Positions 44,888 to 51,720 of a stretch of DNA of 64,000 nt are shown here, piece by piece; within the stretch, counting starts at the first letter, position 1; every line of letters begins with the position of its first letter. The stretch is taken from the NCBI RefSeq assembly GCF_017876435.1, contig NZ_JAGIOA010000001.1:1488001-1552000 (forward strand), in the 5' to 3' direction. Under the pieces are notes generated by a model, which made no database searches, was not told where the DNA came from, and saw nothing but the letters and a program-made list of their open reading frames with translations. The translations under genes were made by a program, and so were the position numbers. The stretch is from Microbacterium phyllosphaerae (GTDB lineage Bacteria > Actinomycetota > Actinomycetes > Actinomycetales > Microbacteriaceae).

Positions 44888-44954
44888 CGCAGGAGCTCCC
44901 ACTCGCCTAGGCACTGCGTGGCACTCGAACGCGCCAGCGGGCGAGTGGGAGTGA
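44875..44954 (+). repeat. Three-part repeat that can form two alternative hairpins at the guaA end
   Basis: CGAGTGGGAGTGA occurs at 44875-44887 (the last bases of guaA including its stop) and again at 44942-44954. The complement CTCCCACTCG lies between, at 44896-44905. The middle copy can therefore pair with either the upstream copy (10-base stem, 11-base loop) or the downstream copy (12-base stem, 32-base loop), but not both. Confidence 0.8.
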
Positions 44955-44971
44955 TCCCGCCGCGGTGACCT

Positions 44972-45008
44972 CGAACGGGCACGGACCATCACGGTCCGTG
45001 CCCGTTCG
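44972..45008 (+). terminator. Terminator between guaA and ldh
   Basis: Sixteen-base perfect stem (44972-44987 with 44993-45008) and five-base loop. No clear T run follows. Confidence 0.8.
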
Positions 45009-45032
45009 CGGTATTTCGGGCAGGATGAGCCT

Positions 45033-45971
45033 ATGACCAAGGCGCGGACGAAGATCACGGTTATCGGTGCGGGCAGCGTGGGGGTGAGCGTCGCATATGC
45101 GGCGCTGATCCGGGGGAGTGCGGCCGAGGTCGCGCTCTACGACATCGCCACAGACAAGGTGGATGCCGAGGTGCTCGATCTCGCCCACGGCACGCAGTTC
45201 ACCTCAGCGGCCGTGAGCGGCGGTTCCGATCTCTCCGTCGTCGAGGGCAGCGACGTGATCGTGGTGACCGCGGGGGCCAAGCAGCAGCCGGGGCAGACCC
45301 GCATGGAGCTTTCCGGGATCAACGCTCGTCTACTCGAGAAGCTCATGCCGCAGCTCGTCGAGCGTGCCCCGGACGCGGTCTTCATCATCGTCACCAACCC
45401 CGCCGATGTGATGACGGTCGTCGCGCAGCGCGTCTCGGGTCTCCCGCCCCATCGGGTGTTCGGGTCGGGCACCGTGCTCGACACCTCGCGGCTGCGCTGG
45501 CGCCTCGCGCATCGGGCGAACGTGAGCACTGCGAGCGTGCACGCCGACATCGTGGGCGAGCACGGCGACACGGAGTTCCCCCTGTGGTCGAACGCCACGA
45601 TCGGCTCCGTCCCCATTCTCGACTGGCCCGCCGAGGAGCCGTTCACGGTCGAGGAACTCGACCGCATCGCGATCGAGGTGCGCGATGCCGCCTACGCCGT
45701 GATCCGCGGCAAGGGGGCGACGAACCTCGCGATCGGTGTCAGCTGCGCCCGCATCGCCGAGGCCGTGCTGCACGATGAGCGCGCCGTGCTCCCGGTCGCG
45801 ACGGTGCTCGACGGCGAATACGGTCTGCAGGGAGTCGCCTTGTCGGTGCCGTCGGTCGTGGGTGCGGCGGGTGCGGTGCCGCTGGCGGAGACGCCCATGA
45901 GCGAGCACGAACGAGGGCTGCTGCAGGCCTCCGCCGACGCGATCCGGGCGGCGATCGACGAGCTCGGCTGA
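45033..45971 (+). CDS. ldh: L-lactate dehydrogenase
   Basis: 312 residues. NAD-binding motif ITVIGAGSVGVSVAYAAL, mobile loop AGAKQQPGQTRMEL with the Gln that favours pyruvate over oxaloacetate, substrate Arg in SRLRWRLAHR and the catalytic His in IVGEHGDTEF. GSGTVLDTSRLRW is typical of LDH rather than malate dehydrogenase. Reduces pyruvate to L-lactate with NADH when oxygen is short. Start ATG behind AGGATGAG. It is a single gene after the guaA terminator. Confidence 0.93.
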   Translation: MTKARTKITVIGAGSVGVSVAYAALIRGSAAEVALYDIATDKVDAEVLDLAHGTQFTSAAVSGGSDLSVVEGSDVIVVTAGAKQQPGQTRMELSGINARLLEKLMPQLVERAPDAVFIIVTNPADVMTVVAQRVSGLPPHRVFGSGTVLDTSRLRWRLAHRANVSTASVHADIVGEHGDTEFPLWSNATIGSVPILDWPAEEPFTVEELDRIAIEVRDAAYAVIRGKGATNLAIGVSCARIAEAVLHDERAVLPVATVLDGEYGLQGVALSVPSVVGAAGAVPLAETPMSEHERGLLQASADAIRAAIDELG

Positions 45972-46008
45972 CCCGGCCGGAAAGAATCTCGAGAAACTTC
46001 GACGAGCG

Positions 46009-46038
46009 TGTCGATCCGGGGTGTTCTCGTTCGACGTC
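46009..46038 (+). promoter_or_regulatory. Putative ECF42-type promoter of the DGPF gene
   Basis: TGTCGA (46009-46014), 17 bases, CGACGTC (46032-46038). ECF42 sigma factors are known to sit beside DGPF/YciI genes and, as I recall, to recognise a TGTCGA -35 element with a CGA/CGTC-type -10, so this would be the self-regulated promoter of the original operon. Confidence 0.5.
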
Positions 46039-46085
46039 TTCAATGAGAGGGTCGAGAAGCGGCCCCACCCACCAAGGAGAACATC

Positions 46086-46514
46086 ATGAAGTACATGCTG
46101 ATCATGCGCTCGAACGACGAAGCAGTCGAGGCATACAAGGAGATGCCGTTCGAAGAGGTCATCGCGGCCATGGGCGCCTACAACGAGTCGATGATCAAGG
46201 CCGGCGTGCTGGCTGCGGGCGAGGGCCTCAGCGACGCGGCCGAGGGCTTCGTGGTCGACTTCAGCGCCGAGACGCCGCTCATCACCGACGGGCCCTACGG
46301 AGAGACGAAGGAGCTGTTCAACGGCTTCTGGATCCTCGAGGTGTCCAGTCGCGAAGAGGCGGCGGAGTGGGCGAGCCGGGCACCGCTCGGCAAGGGGTCG
46401 TTCCTCGAGGTGCGTCGAGTGACCGACGAGTCCGACTTCCCGGCCGACAACGAGTGGATCGAGAAGGAGAAGGGCTGGCGCGAGGAGGAAGAGGCGCGTC
46501 GCGCCCAGCAGTGA
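46086..46514 (+). CDS. YciI/DGPF domain protein
   Basis: 142 residues. KYMLIMRSNDEAVEAYKEMP starts the ferredoxin-like fold; ITDGPYGETKELFNGFWIL holds the DGP motif of the PCD/DGPF group (Phe replaced by Tyr). The C-terminus is highly charged (EKEKGWREEEEARRAQQ). The ribosome site AAGGAGAA is strong. In related genomes this gene is followed directly by the ECF42 sigma gene. Here its stop is one base before the ATG of a truncated sigma copy, and the real sigma gene is 2.4 kb away behind an insert. Function is not established; a small-molecule role has been proposed for the family. Confidence 0.9.
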   Translation: MKYMLIMRSNDEAVEAYKEMPFEEVIAAMGAYNESMIKAGVLAAGEGLSDAAEGFVVDFSAETPLITDGPYGETKELFNGFWILEVSSREEAAEWASRAPLGKGSFLEVRRVTDESDFPADNEWIEKEKGWREEEEARRAQQ

Positions 46515-46573
46515 GATGACTCACGACAGCGAGACGGCGCGCTCCGCATCCGACACGGGTGCCGCAGAGCGCG
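46512..46573 (+). repeat. Left copy of the 62-bp direct repeat
   Basis: These 62 bases, beginning at the yciI stop codon and covering the first 19 codons of the sigma gene, are identical to 48898-48959. They mark the left boundary of the insert. Confidence 0.95.
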
Positions 46574-46686
46574 TCACCTCGACGGCAGTATGGGCATTGC
46601 AGCGCCAAGCCAGGCGCCGGACCGCAGTTGGTCGATCAGGGTCTGCTCATCCATACCCGCGTCGACTATGTGATTTCCAACGATGA
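46516..46686 (+). pseudogene. Truncated 5' copy of the ECF42 sigma gene
   Basis: The left repeat keeps the sigma gene's ATG and first 19 codons (MTHDSETARSASDTGAAER). The frame then runs into the insert for 37 unrelated codons and stops at 46684-46686. It overlaps the end of the minus-strand island gene. Because it is one base past the yciI stop, the 56-residue fragment may still be translated. Confidence 0.8.
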
Positions 46687-47836
46687 TCGCGAACGCCATC
46701 GATCGGCGCGCGGCCTCGAACCACTTTTCATCGACTCCGTCGAACGATGCGAACAGGAGCGCGTGCTTCCGCTGATCGAGGCCCGGCGCGAAAATGTGCA
46801 CCTGTGAAGGCCAGAGGACGGCTGACCACCCTGGGCCAGGCTGGATGAGGTCATCGTTGTCGATCCCGGAGTTATCAGGGAAGCCGGCATCGCGCATGAG
46901 GCCCAACGAATAGCGAGCTCTCGACTCGTCCGGGTCGTTGAGGTCGATGATCAGCACCGCGAAGGAGTCGATCCGTACAGGTAAGAGAGCGGGCTTCGTT
47001 GCAAGCCGGTGCCCGAACAGAAGGTCGCCGGCGACCAGCGAAGGCGCACGCCGCCGGGTAAATGAATCGAGGGTGTCGGCGAGATCGTGGGCAGCCGCGA
47101 TCACGCTGTCGACTTCGCTCTGCACCGTTCGCTCGAAGTCGATCTTCACCGAGAGTCGAGCGACAGCAACGCGTCCCTGCTTGGCCGCGTTGTTGAGCAC
47201 TTGGAAGATCACCTGCCGATCGTCCTGAACAATGTCGTCGAGATTTGCATCGGTTACGAACAATGTCATTTCGCCTGATCTCGCGGCGATCGTCGGCCAT
47301 TCGGGATTTGCCCATTCGAAAGACTCAAGCACGTCGAGGCCTACCTCTGGGCCGACGATTCGTCCTGACGCGCGTGATGGGTTTATCACGGTAACGCAGT
47401 CGGAGAGGAGAGGGCCGGACGCGCCAAGTTTCCCAGTCAGTTCCATGCCTAACGATAAGAACACGTTCATGATCAGCGACATCGAGTCGCCGGACGGCAG
47501 GTATTCGCGTTGCAGGGACTGAGGAGCGATGATCACTGCGGCGCGGTAGCCGCCCGCACCGGGCAGAAGGACCGCGGAGACCCGGACATCCTCGAAGCTC
47601 ATCGGTGCCGCTGCAGTTGAGTAGTAGAGAGCTTCTGAGAACGCGCAGGTTGCGTGTGCGAATCGCACGATCGTCTCGTCGAGGTAGCAATGGACGATTA
47701 CCGCGATATCGTCGCCTCGCTCGCTGGACACCCTCGTGCCATCGACGTCGCAAATCGCGTCGACATGGTCAGACTTGATGCGATCTGCAACGATGTCCCC
47801 GAGTACCTGACGCACTTCGGCTGAGATCTCGATCAT
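46574..47836 (-). CDS. Island gene 1, unknown 420-residue protein
   Basis: 420 residues, no family recognised. It reads as a soluble mixed alpha/beta protein: no signal peptide and no clear membrane helix. It starts MIEISAEVRQVLGDIVADRI, and the rest includes GDDIAVIVHCYLDETIVRF, AVLLPGAGGYRAAVIIAPQS, MTLFVTDANLDDIVQDDRQV and LPVRIDSFAVLIIDLNDPDE. The last segment ends AWLGAAMPILPSR. Codon use is more A/T-tolerant than in neighbours. The stop codon (46576-46574) is flush with the repeat boundary, so gene and element end together. Divergent from island gene 2 with a 110-base shared promoter region. Possible roles (defence, toxin, stress) are speculation. Confidence 0.75.
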   Translation of the reverse strand: MIEISAEVRQVLGDIVADRIKSDHVDAICDVDGTRVSSERGDDIAVIVHCYLDETIVRFAHATCAFSEALYYSTAAAPMSFEDVRVSAVLLPGAGGYRAAVIIAPQSLQREYLPSGDSMSLIMNVFLSLGMELTGKLGASGPLLSDCVTVINPSRASGRIVGPEVGLDVLESFEWANPEWPTIAARSGEMTLFVTDANLDDIVQDDRQVIFQVLNNAAKQGRVAVARLSVKIDFERTVQSEVDSVIAAAHDLADTLDSFTRRRAPSLVAGDLLFGHRLATKPALLPVRIDSFAVLIIDLNDPDESRARYSLGLMRDAGFPDNSGIDNDDLIQPGPGWSAVLWPSQVHIFAPGLDQRKHALLFASFDGVDEKWFEAARRSMAFAIIVGNHIVDAGMDEQTLIDQLRSGAWLGAAMPILPSR

Positions 47837-47946
47837 CGGATATCCACCGTCACCTCATCGCTTACTGCTTACGAAGATGCCGCTGTCATTGAACCGTGTA
47901 TTCTGCAGTTCATTTCAGCTATCACATCAGAGATCGGAGCCTTCAG

Positions 47947-48765
47947 TTGAGTACGACTCTAGACACGGAGCGGCGGCAGCGCACGCCCGAACTGTTCATC
48001 GAGGCCGACCTCGGCCCTAGTGTGGACTCAATTCACCTGGCATCGGTCGTCGAGAATCTGGCGCTGACGGTCCAGTCGTTCGCAGCGATCGGTCTGCTGG
48101 GCCAGGCGCTTGGTCAGCTCCAGAGCTCCCTCTCCTCGAACGCGGATCTCACGGTGACTCAACTGGAGAGCGAACTCGATCGATGGGGAATCCGCGTGGC
48201 GGATGTCGATGAGTTGGGCCACGCGATGCATCAAGCGGCCTTGAACGGGACTGAGAAGCCCGGCGTAGCTCTCGCCCGCGCCGTGACAGCGGTGCCGTTG
48301 GTCTTGGCGGGACTCGGGGAACGGGAGGAGATCAGATCACGGTCGCGCGAGCTTCACTACCGGAATCCGCTGGAGTGGATTCTCGAGGTCGCGCCGCTGG
48401 CGGTAGGTGGCGTCGTGAGTCTCGTCTGGGTCGTCAAACAGTTCCAAGATGCAAGGAAGCTCCGATGGGACACAGCGCTCGTGAGAGAGCAGGTTCTCAA
48501 AGCACGGTTCGATCGAAACCAGAGGACGGAAGACCTGCGCAGAGGTGCTGCGTACTTGGCGGAACTGCGAGGTGACGAAGGCACGTCGGGTGAACGGGCG
48601 ATCTCGATGGCACTCGTCAAGGCGACGCTGGCGTTTGAGCTTCGAACGAACGGGATCAGTTCCAAAGGGGCAGAGCAGACAGCCAGGCGGCTGGAATTGC
48701 TTCCTGAAACACTGCAGATGATGATGCGCACGGAGGATTCGGACTCGGACTCGGACTCCCGATGA
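47947..48765 (+). CDS. Island gene 2, unknown membrane-anchored protein
   Basis: 272 residues from a TTG with GGAG eight bases upstream; an upstream GTG at 47896 would add 17 residues but lacks a ribosome site. No family recognised. The N-terminal half is probably alpha-helical (SIHLASVVENLALTVQSFAA, then QLQSSLSSNADLTVTQLESE); one membrane helix at about 144-166 (WILEVAPLAVGGVVSLVWVV). A charged helical region follows (ARKLRWDTALVREQVLKARF), and the tail is DSDSDSDSR, encoded by GACTCG repeats (about 48738-48757). The lack of a signal peptide and a mid-chain helix suggest a membrane-bound partner of island protein 1. Confidence 0.72.
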   Translation: MSTTLDTERRQRTPELFIEADLGPSVDSIHLASVVENLALTVQSFAAIGLLGQALGQLQSSLSSNADLTVTQLESELDRWGIRVADVDELGHAMHQAALNGTEKPGVALARAVTAVPLVLAGLGEREEIRSRSRELHYRNPLEWILEVAPLAVGGVVSLVWVVKQFQDARKLRWDTALVREQVLKARFDRNQRTEDLRRGAAYLAELRGDEGTSGERAISMALVKATLAFELRTNGISSKGAEQTARRLELLPETLQMMMRTEDSDSDSDSR

Positions 48766-48897
48766 GGCTCCGCGCGACAGGCGGGGCACCCGGTTTGGCC
48801 AGCAGACCTAGCGAAGTCCGCGGTGGAGAAGCCATATCTCTGGACGCGGGATGACCGGAGCCCACCGTCACTCGTTCAGGCACAGTTCGGAGGGGCC

Positions 48898-48959
48898 TGA
48901 GATGACTCACGACAGCGAGACGGCGCGCTCCGCATCCGACACGGGTGCCGCAGAGCGCG
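48898..48959 (+). repeat. Right copy of the 62-bp direct repeat
   Basis: Identical to 46512-46573. Here it is continuous with the full sigma gene. Just upstream, inside the insert, GGAGGGG at 48889-48895 provides a new ribosome site for that gene. Confidence 0.95.
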
Positions 48960-50188
48960 CCGTCGCGGCCGTGTGGCGCATCGAGTCCGCGAAGATCGTC
49001 GGCACCCTGACGAGGACGGTCGGTGACTTCGGCCTCGCCGAGGACCTCGCGCAGGAGGCGCTGCTGGATGCTCTGCGGCAATGGCCGATCGATGGAGTGC
49101 CCCGCAACGGCGCCGCGTGGCTCACGGCCGTCGCGAAGCGCAAGGCGATCGACGGCTGGCGCCGCCGCGAGCGGCTGGACGACCGGATGGCTGTGCTCGC
49201 CCACGACCTGGAGCGCGAGCAGGCCGAGGCCGCAGATGCCGCCCCGTGGGACCCGGATGCCGTCGACGACGACGTGCTCCGGCTGATCTTCATCGCGTGT
49301 CACCCCGTGCTCTCGCGAGAGGCGCAGGTAGCGCTGACGCTGCGGGTGGTGGGCGGCCTGTCGAGCGAGGAGATCGCTCGGGCGTTCCTCGTGCCGACAG
49401 CCACGGTGCAGCAGCGCATCGTCCGCGCGAAGAAGACCCTCGCGGCAGCGCACGTGCCCTTCGAGATGCCTCCCCGCGACGAGCACACCGCGCGACTCGG
49501 CGCGATCCTCGGTGTGTTGTACCTGATCTTCAACGAGGGGCACGCGGCCAGCAGCGGTCCGGACTGGATGCGCCCCGAGCTGAGTCTCGAGGCGATCCGA
49601 CTCACGCGCGTGCTCGCGGCGCTGATGCCCCGAGAGCGCGACGTGCACAGCCTCCTCGCGCTCATGGAGCTGACCGCCACCCGGTTCCCCGCTCGCGTCG
49701 ATGCGCACGGCCAACCCGTGCTGCTCGCCGACCAGGACCGGCGCCGCTGGGATCGCAGCCGTATCGCACGTGGGCGTGCCGCCCTGGCGACCGCGGATTC
49801 GCTCGGCGCCGGTCGCGGCCCCTACGGCCTGCAGGCGGCGATCGCCGAGTGCCACGCGCTCGCGGCATCCGTCGACGAGACCGACTGGGACCGCATCGTG
49901 GTGCTGTACGAGGCGCTCGGCCGCATCGCGCCGTCACCTGTGGTCGAGCTCAACCGCGCCGCAGCCGTGGCGATGGCGACAGGTCCGGCATCCGCTCTGC
50001 AGATCATCGATCAGCTCGCCGCCTCGGGAGCTCTCGCCGGCTATCACCTGCTGCCCGCGACGCGGGGCGAGATGCTGCTCCGGCTCGGACGCGACGAGGA
50101 GGCCCGCAGCGAGTTCGCCGTCGCCGCCGCCCTCGCGGGCAACGATCGCGAACGCGCGCTCCTCGAGGCCAAGGCCGCGGCGCGCTGA
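48902..50188 (+). CDS. ECF42-type RNA polymerase sigma factor
   Basis: 428 residues. Sigma region 2 at about 15-85 (KIVGTLTRTVGDFGLAEDLA, then QEALLDALRQWP), region 4 at about 130-180 (ALTLRVVGGLSSEEIARAFL with VPTATVQQRIVRAKK). A DUF6596 segment (GVLYLIFNEGHAAS) and a C-terminal TPR-like domain (about 290-428, VVLYEALGRIAPSPVVELNR) follow, as in ECF42. Family knowledge: ECF42 lacks an anti-sigma factor, is controlled by its C-terminal domain and is co-encoded with DGPF proteins. Here the pair is split by the island. ATG at 48902 is chosen by the preserved start in both repeat copies. Confidence 0.93.
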   Translation: MTHDSETARSASDTGAAERAVAAVWRIESAKIVGTLTRTVGDFGLAEDLAQEALLDALRQWPIDGVPRNGAAWLTAVAKRKAIDGWRRRERLDDRMAVLAHDLEREQAEAADAAPWDPDAVDDDVLRLIFIACHPVLSREAQVALTLRVVGGLSSEEIARAFLVPTATVQQRIVRAKKTLAAAHVPFEMPPRDEHTARLGAILGVLYLIFNEGHAASSGPDWMRPELSLEAIRLTRVLAALMPRERDVHSLLALMELTATRFPARVDAHGQPVLLADQDRRRWDRSRIARGRAALATADSLGAGRGPYGLQAAIAECHALAASVDETDWDRIVVLYEALGRIAPSPVVELNRAAAVAMATGPASALQIIDQLAASGALAGYHLLPATRGEMLLRLGRDEEARSEFAVAAALAGNDRERALLEAKAAAR

Positions 50189-50202
50189 CGGCAGACGCAC
50201 GA

Positions 50203-50247
50203 AGAACCGCCCCCGTTCGAAGCAGTGCTTCGAACGAGGGCGGTTCT
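50203..50247. terminator. Bidirectional terminator after the sigma gene
   Basis: A 22-base stem (50203-50224 with 50226-50247) with one mismatch, between converging genes. Confidence 0.85.
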
Positions 50248-50272
50248 GTTCACCGCGCGGTGCGCGATGTGG

Positions 50273-50545
50273 TCAGCTGCGGGCCTTGCTGCCGCGGTTG
50301 ACGACCAGGCCGTAGATCAGCAGCACGATGATCGAGCCGCCGATGGCGAGGAGCCACGTGCCGAGGTCCCAGAACTCCGTGAGGGGACGGTTCAGGATCA
50401 GGCTTCCGAGCCATCCTCCGAGCAGCGCGCCCACGACGCCGAGCAGGAGGGTGATGAACCATCCGCCGCCCTGCTTGCCGGGAAGGATCAGCTTCGCGAT
50501 GGCTCCGGCGATCAGGCCGAGAAGAAGGAATCCGAGAAAGCTCAT
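50273..50545 (-). CDS. GlsB/YeaQ/YmgE family stress membrane protein
   Basis: 90 residues, three membrane helices. SFLGFLLLGLIAGAIAKLIL, PGKQGGGWFITLLLGVVGAL and LGGWLGSLILNRPL form the transglycosylase-associated family pattern; a third helix is IGGSIIVLLIYGLVV. ATG at 50545 follows AAAGGAG. Members are envelope-stress proteins of unclear mechanism. Confidence 0.92.
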   Translation of the reverse strand: MSFLGFLLLGLIAGAIAKLILPGKQGGGWFITLLLGVVGALLGGWLGSLILNRPLTEFWDLGTWLLAIGGSIIVLLIYGLVVNRGSKARS

Positions 50546-50655
50546 GTTCAGCTCCTTTGTTTCGTGAGCCCCAGGGTGCCAGGGCTCGTGTGATCCACTG
50601 TGCCCTCCCAGCTGATTATCAGCCAACCCCTTGCGCTGAGGCCTTCGAGTATGCA

Positions 50656-50689
50656 AAGAGGCCCGCCTCCGGAAGGAAACGGGCCTCTT
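50656..50689 (-). terminator. Terminator after the Bax inhibitor-like gene
   Basis: Ten-base stem (50656-50665 with 50680-50689), 14-base loop, past the minus-strand stop. Confidence 0.65.
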
Positions 50690-50703
50690 CGATCGACCGG
50701 GGG

Positions 50704-51633
50704 TCAGTTGTTGCCGCGGGCGATCGCGATGATGCGCAGGATTTCGACGTAGAGCCAGACGACCGTGACCATGATGCCGAAGGCGCCGAGCCAGCCGTAC
50801 TTGCGGGGAGCGCCGTTGCGCACGCCCTGCTGGATCTGGTCGAAGTCGAGCACCAGCGAGTACGCGGCCATGATGACCACGAGAACGCCGATGATGAGAC
50901 CCAGCGGGATGCCGAGGATCTCGACCTTGCTGAGCAGACCGAAGGCCGCTCCCTCGCCGAGGACGCCGGTCCAGGTGAGGACCACGTTGAGCAGCGAGAA
51001 GACGAGGTAGCCGATCATGGCGATCATGAAGATCTTGGTGGCCTTCTTCGACGCACGGATCTTGCCGCTCGCGAAGAGTGCCAGAGTCACGCCGACCACC
51101 GAGACGGTGGCGAGGGTGGCCTGGAAGACGATGCCGGGGTACAGCACCTCGAAGAACGCCGAGATGCCACCGATGAAGAGACCCTCGAAGGCGGCGTACG
51201 CGAAGATCAGCGCGGGGCGCACCTTCTTGCGTGACGTGAACGAGATGACCATCGCGAGCACGAAGCCACCGAGTGCACCGACGATCCACGGCAGCATGTT
51301 CGGCTGGAACTGGTTGTAGGGGTTCTGCTCGGGTGCCGCGACGCCGCCGAGCGTCACGAACCATCCGATGGCCGCGGTGACGAGAAGGATTCCGAAGAGT
51401 CCGGCGGTCTTCCAGACGGTGTCCTCGACGGACATGCGGTCGGTCTCGATGGCGCCGGCGGGCGGAGCGGCGTACATGCCCTCCAGCTGTGCGTTCGCAG
51501 CAGCGTCCATCGTGCCGTGCTGGAACGACGCGGCCTGTGCGCCCTGAGCGCCCTGCGGCGCACCCGGGTAGGTCGCGACGTTGCGCGGATCCTGCTGCTG
51601 GAACGCCGGGTTGTTGAAGGCGAAGTTGCTCAT
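50704..51633 (-). CDS. Bax inhibitor-1/YccA family membrane protein
   Basis: 309 residues. The first 75 residues are a Gln/Ala/Pro-rich cytoplasmic tail (FNNPAFQQQDPRNVATYPG). About seven helices follow with IFAYAAFEGLFIGGISAFFE and DFDQIQQGVRNGAPRKYGWL, the YccA/YbhL-type motifs. The conserved Asp pair near the C-terminus (VLDFDQI) matches the proton/calcium-leak site of this family. ATG at 51633 follows GGAGTGAGG. Confidence 0.92.
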   Translation of the reverse strand: MSNFAFNNPAFQQQDPRNVATYPGAPQGAQGAQAASFQHGTMDAAANAQLEGMYAAPPAGAIETDRMSVEDTVWKTAGLFGILLVTAAIGWFVTLGGVAAPEQNPYNQFQPNMLPWIVGALGGFVLAMVISFTSRKKVRPALIFAYAAFEGLFIGGISAFFEVLYPGIVFQATLATVSVVGVTLALFASGKIRASKKATKIFMIAMIGYLVFSLLNVVLTWTGVLGEGAAFGLLSKVEILGIPLGLIIGVLVVIMAAYSLVLDFDQIQQGVRNGAPRKYGWLGAFGIMVTVVWLYVEILRIIAIARGNN

Positions 51634-51708
51634 GTGGGCCTCACTCCAAAGTGGGTTGTAGGTCTCTTTCCTCAACGATAGCCGGAATGCCGGTTCATCA
51701 GGGTGTCC

Positions 51709-51714
51709 TACGCT
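51709..51714 (+). promoter_or_regulatory. -10 box for leaderless GDPD transcript
   Basis: TACGCT ends six bases before GTG at 51721. It selects this GTG over the one at 51703, which would place the box inside the coding sequence. Confidence 0.55.
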
Positions 51715-51720
51715 GAGAGC

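Larger units (their letters stand above)
46512..48959. mobile_element. Inserted two-gene island flanked by 62-bp direct repeats
   Basis: A 2,324-bp segment (46574-48897) sits between two perfect 62-bp repeats. One repeat is what the uninterrupted operon would contain, so the integrated unit is 2,386 bp. Base composition differs: 60-base lines starting at 47221, 47341 and 47881 count 45, 60 and 47% G+C, while flanking lines at 46261 and 49201 count 65 and 77%. It carries two divergent unknown genes and no integrase, transposase or terminal inverted repeat that I can see. The target gene's reading frame is rebuilt at the right side, as with integrative islands, but the mechanism is unknown. Confidence 0.85.

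Noticed and set aside
44776..44982. Minus-strand frame reading [14 protein letters not shown] at the guaA end
   Set aside because: It is antisense to the conserved 3' end of guaA, a known source of spurious predicted proteins.
45033..45971. Malate dehydrogenase
   Set aside because: The coenzyme-loop Gln and the GSGTVLDTSRLRW segment point to lactate dehydrogenase; malate dehydrogenases have Arg at the loop position.
46512..48959. Ordinary insertion sequence
   Set aside because: No transposase, no terminal inverted repeats when the two ends are compared, and a 62-bp direct repeat is far longer than normal target duplications.
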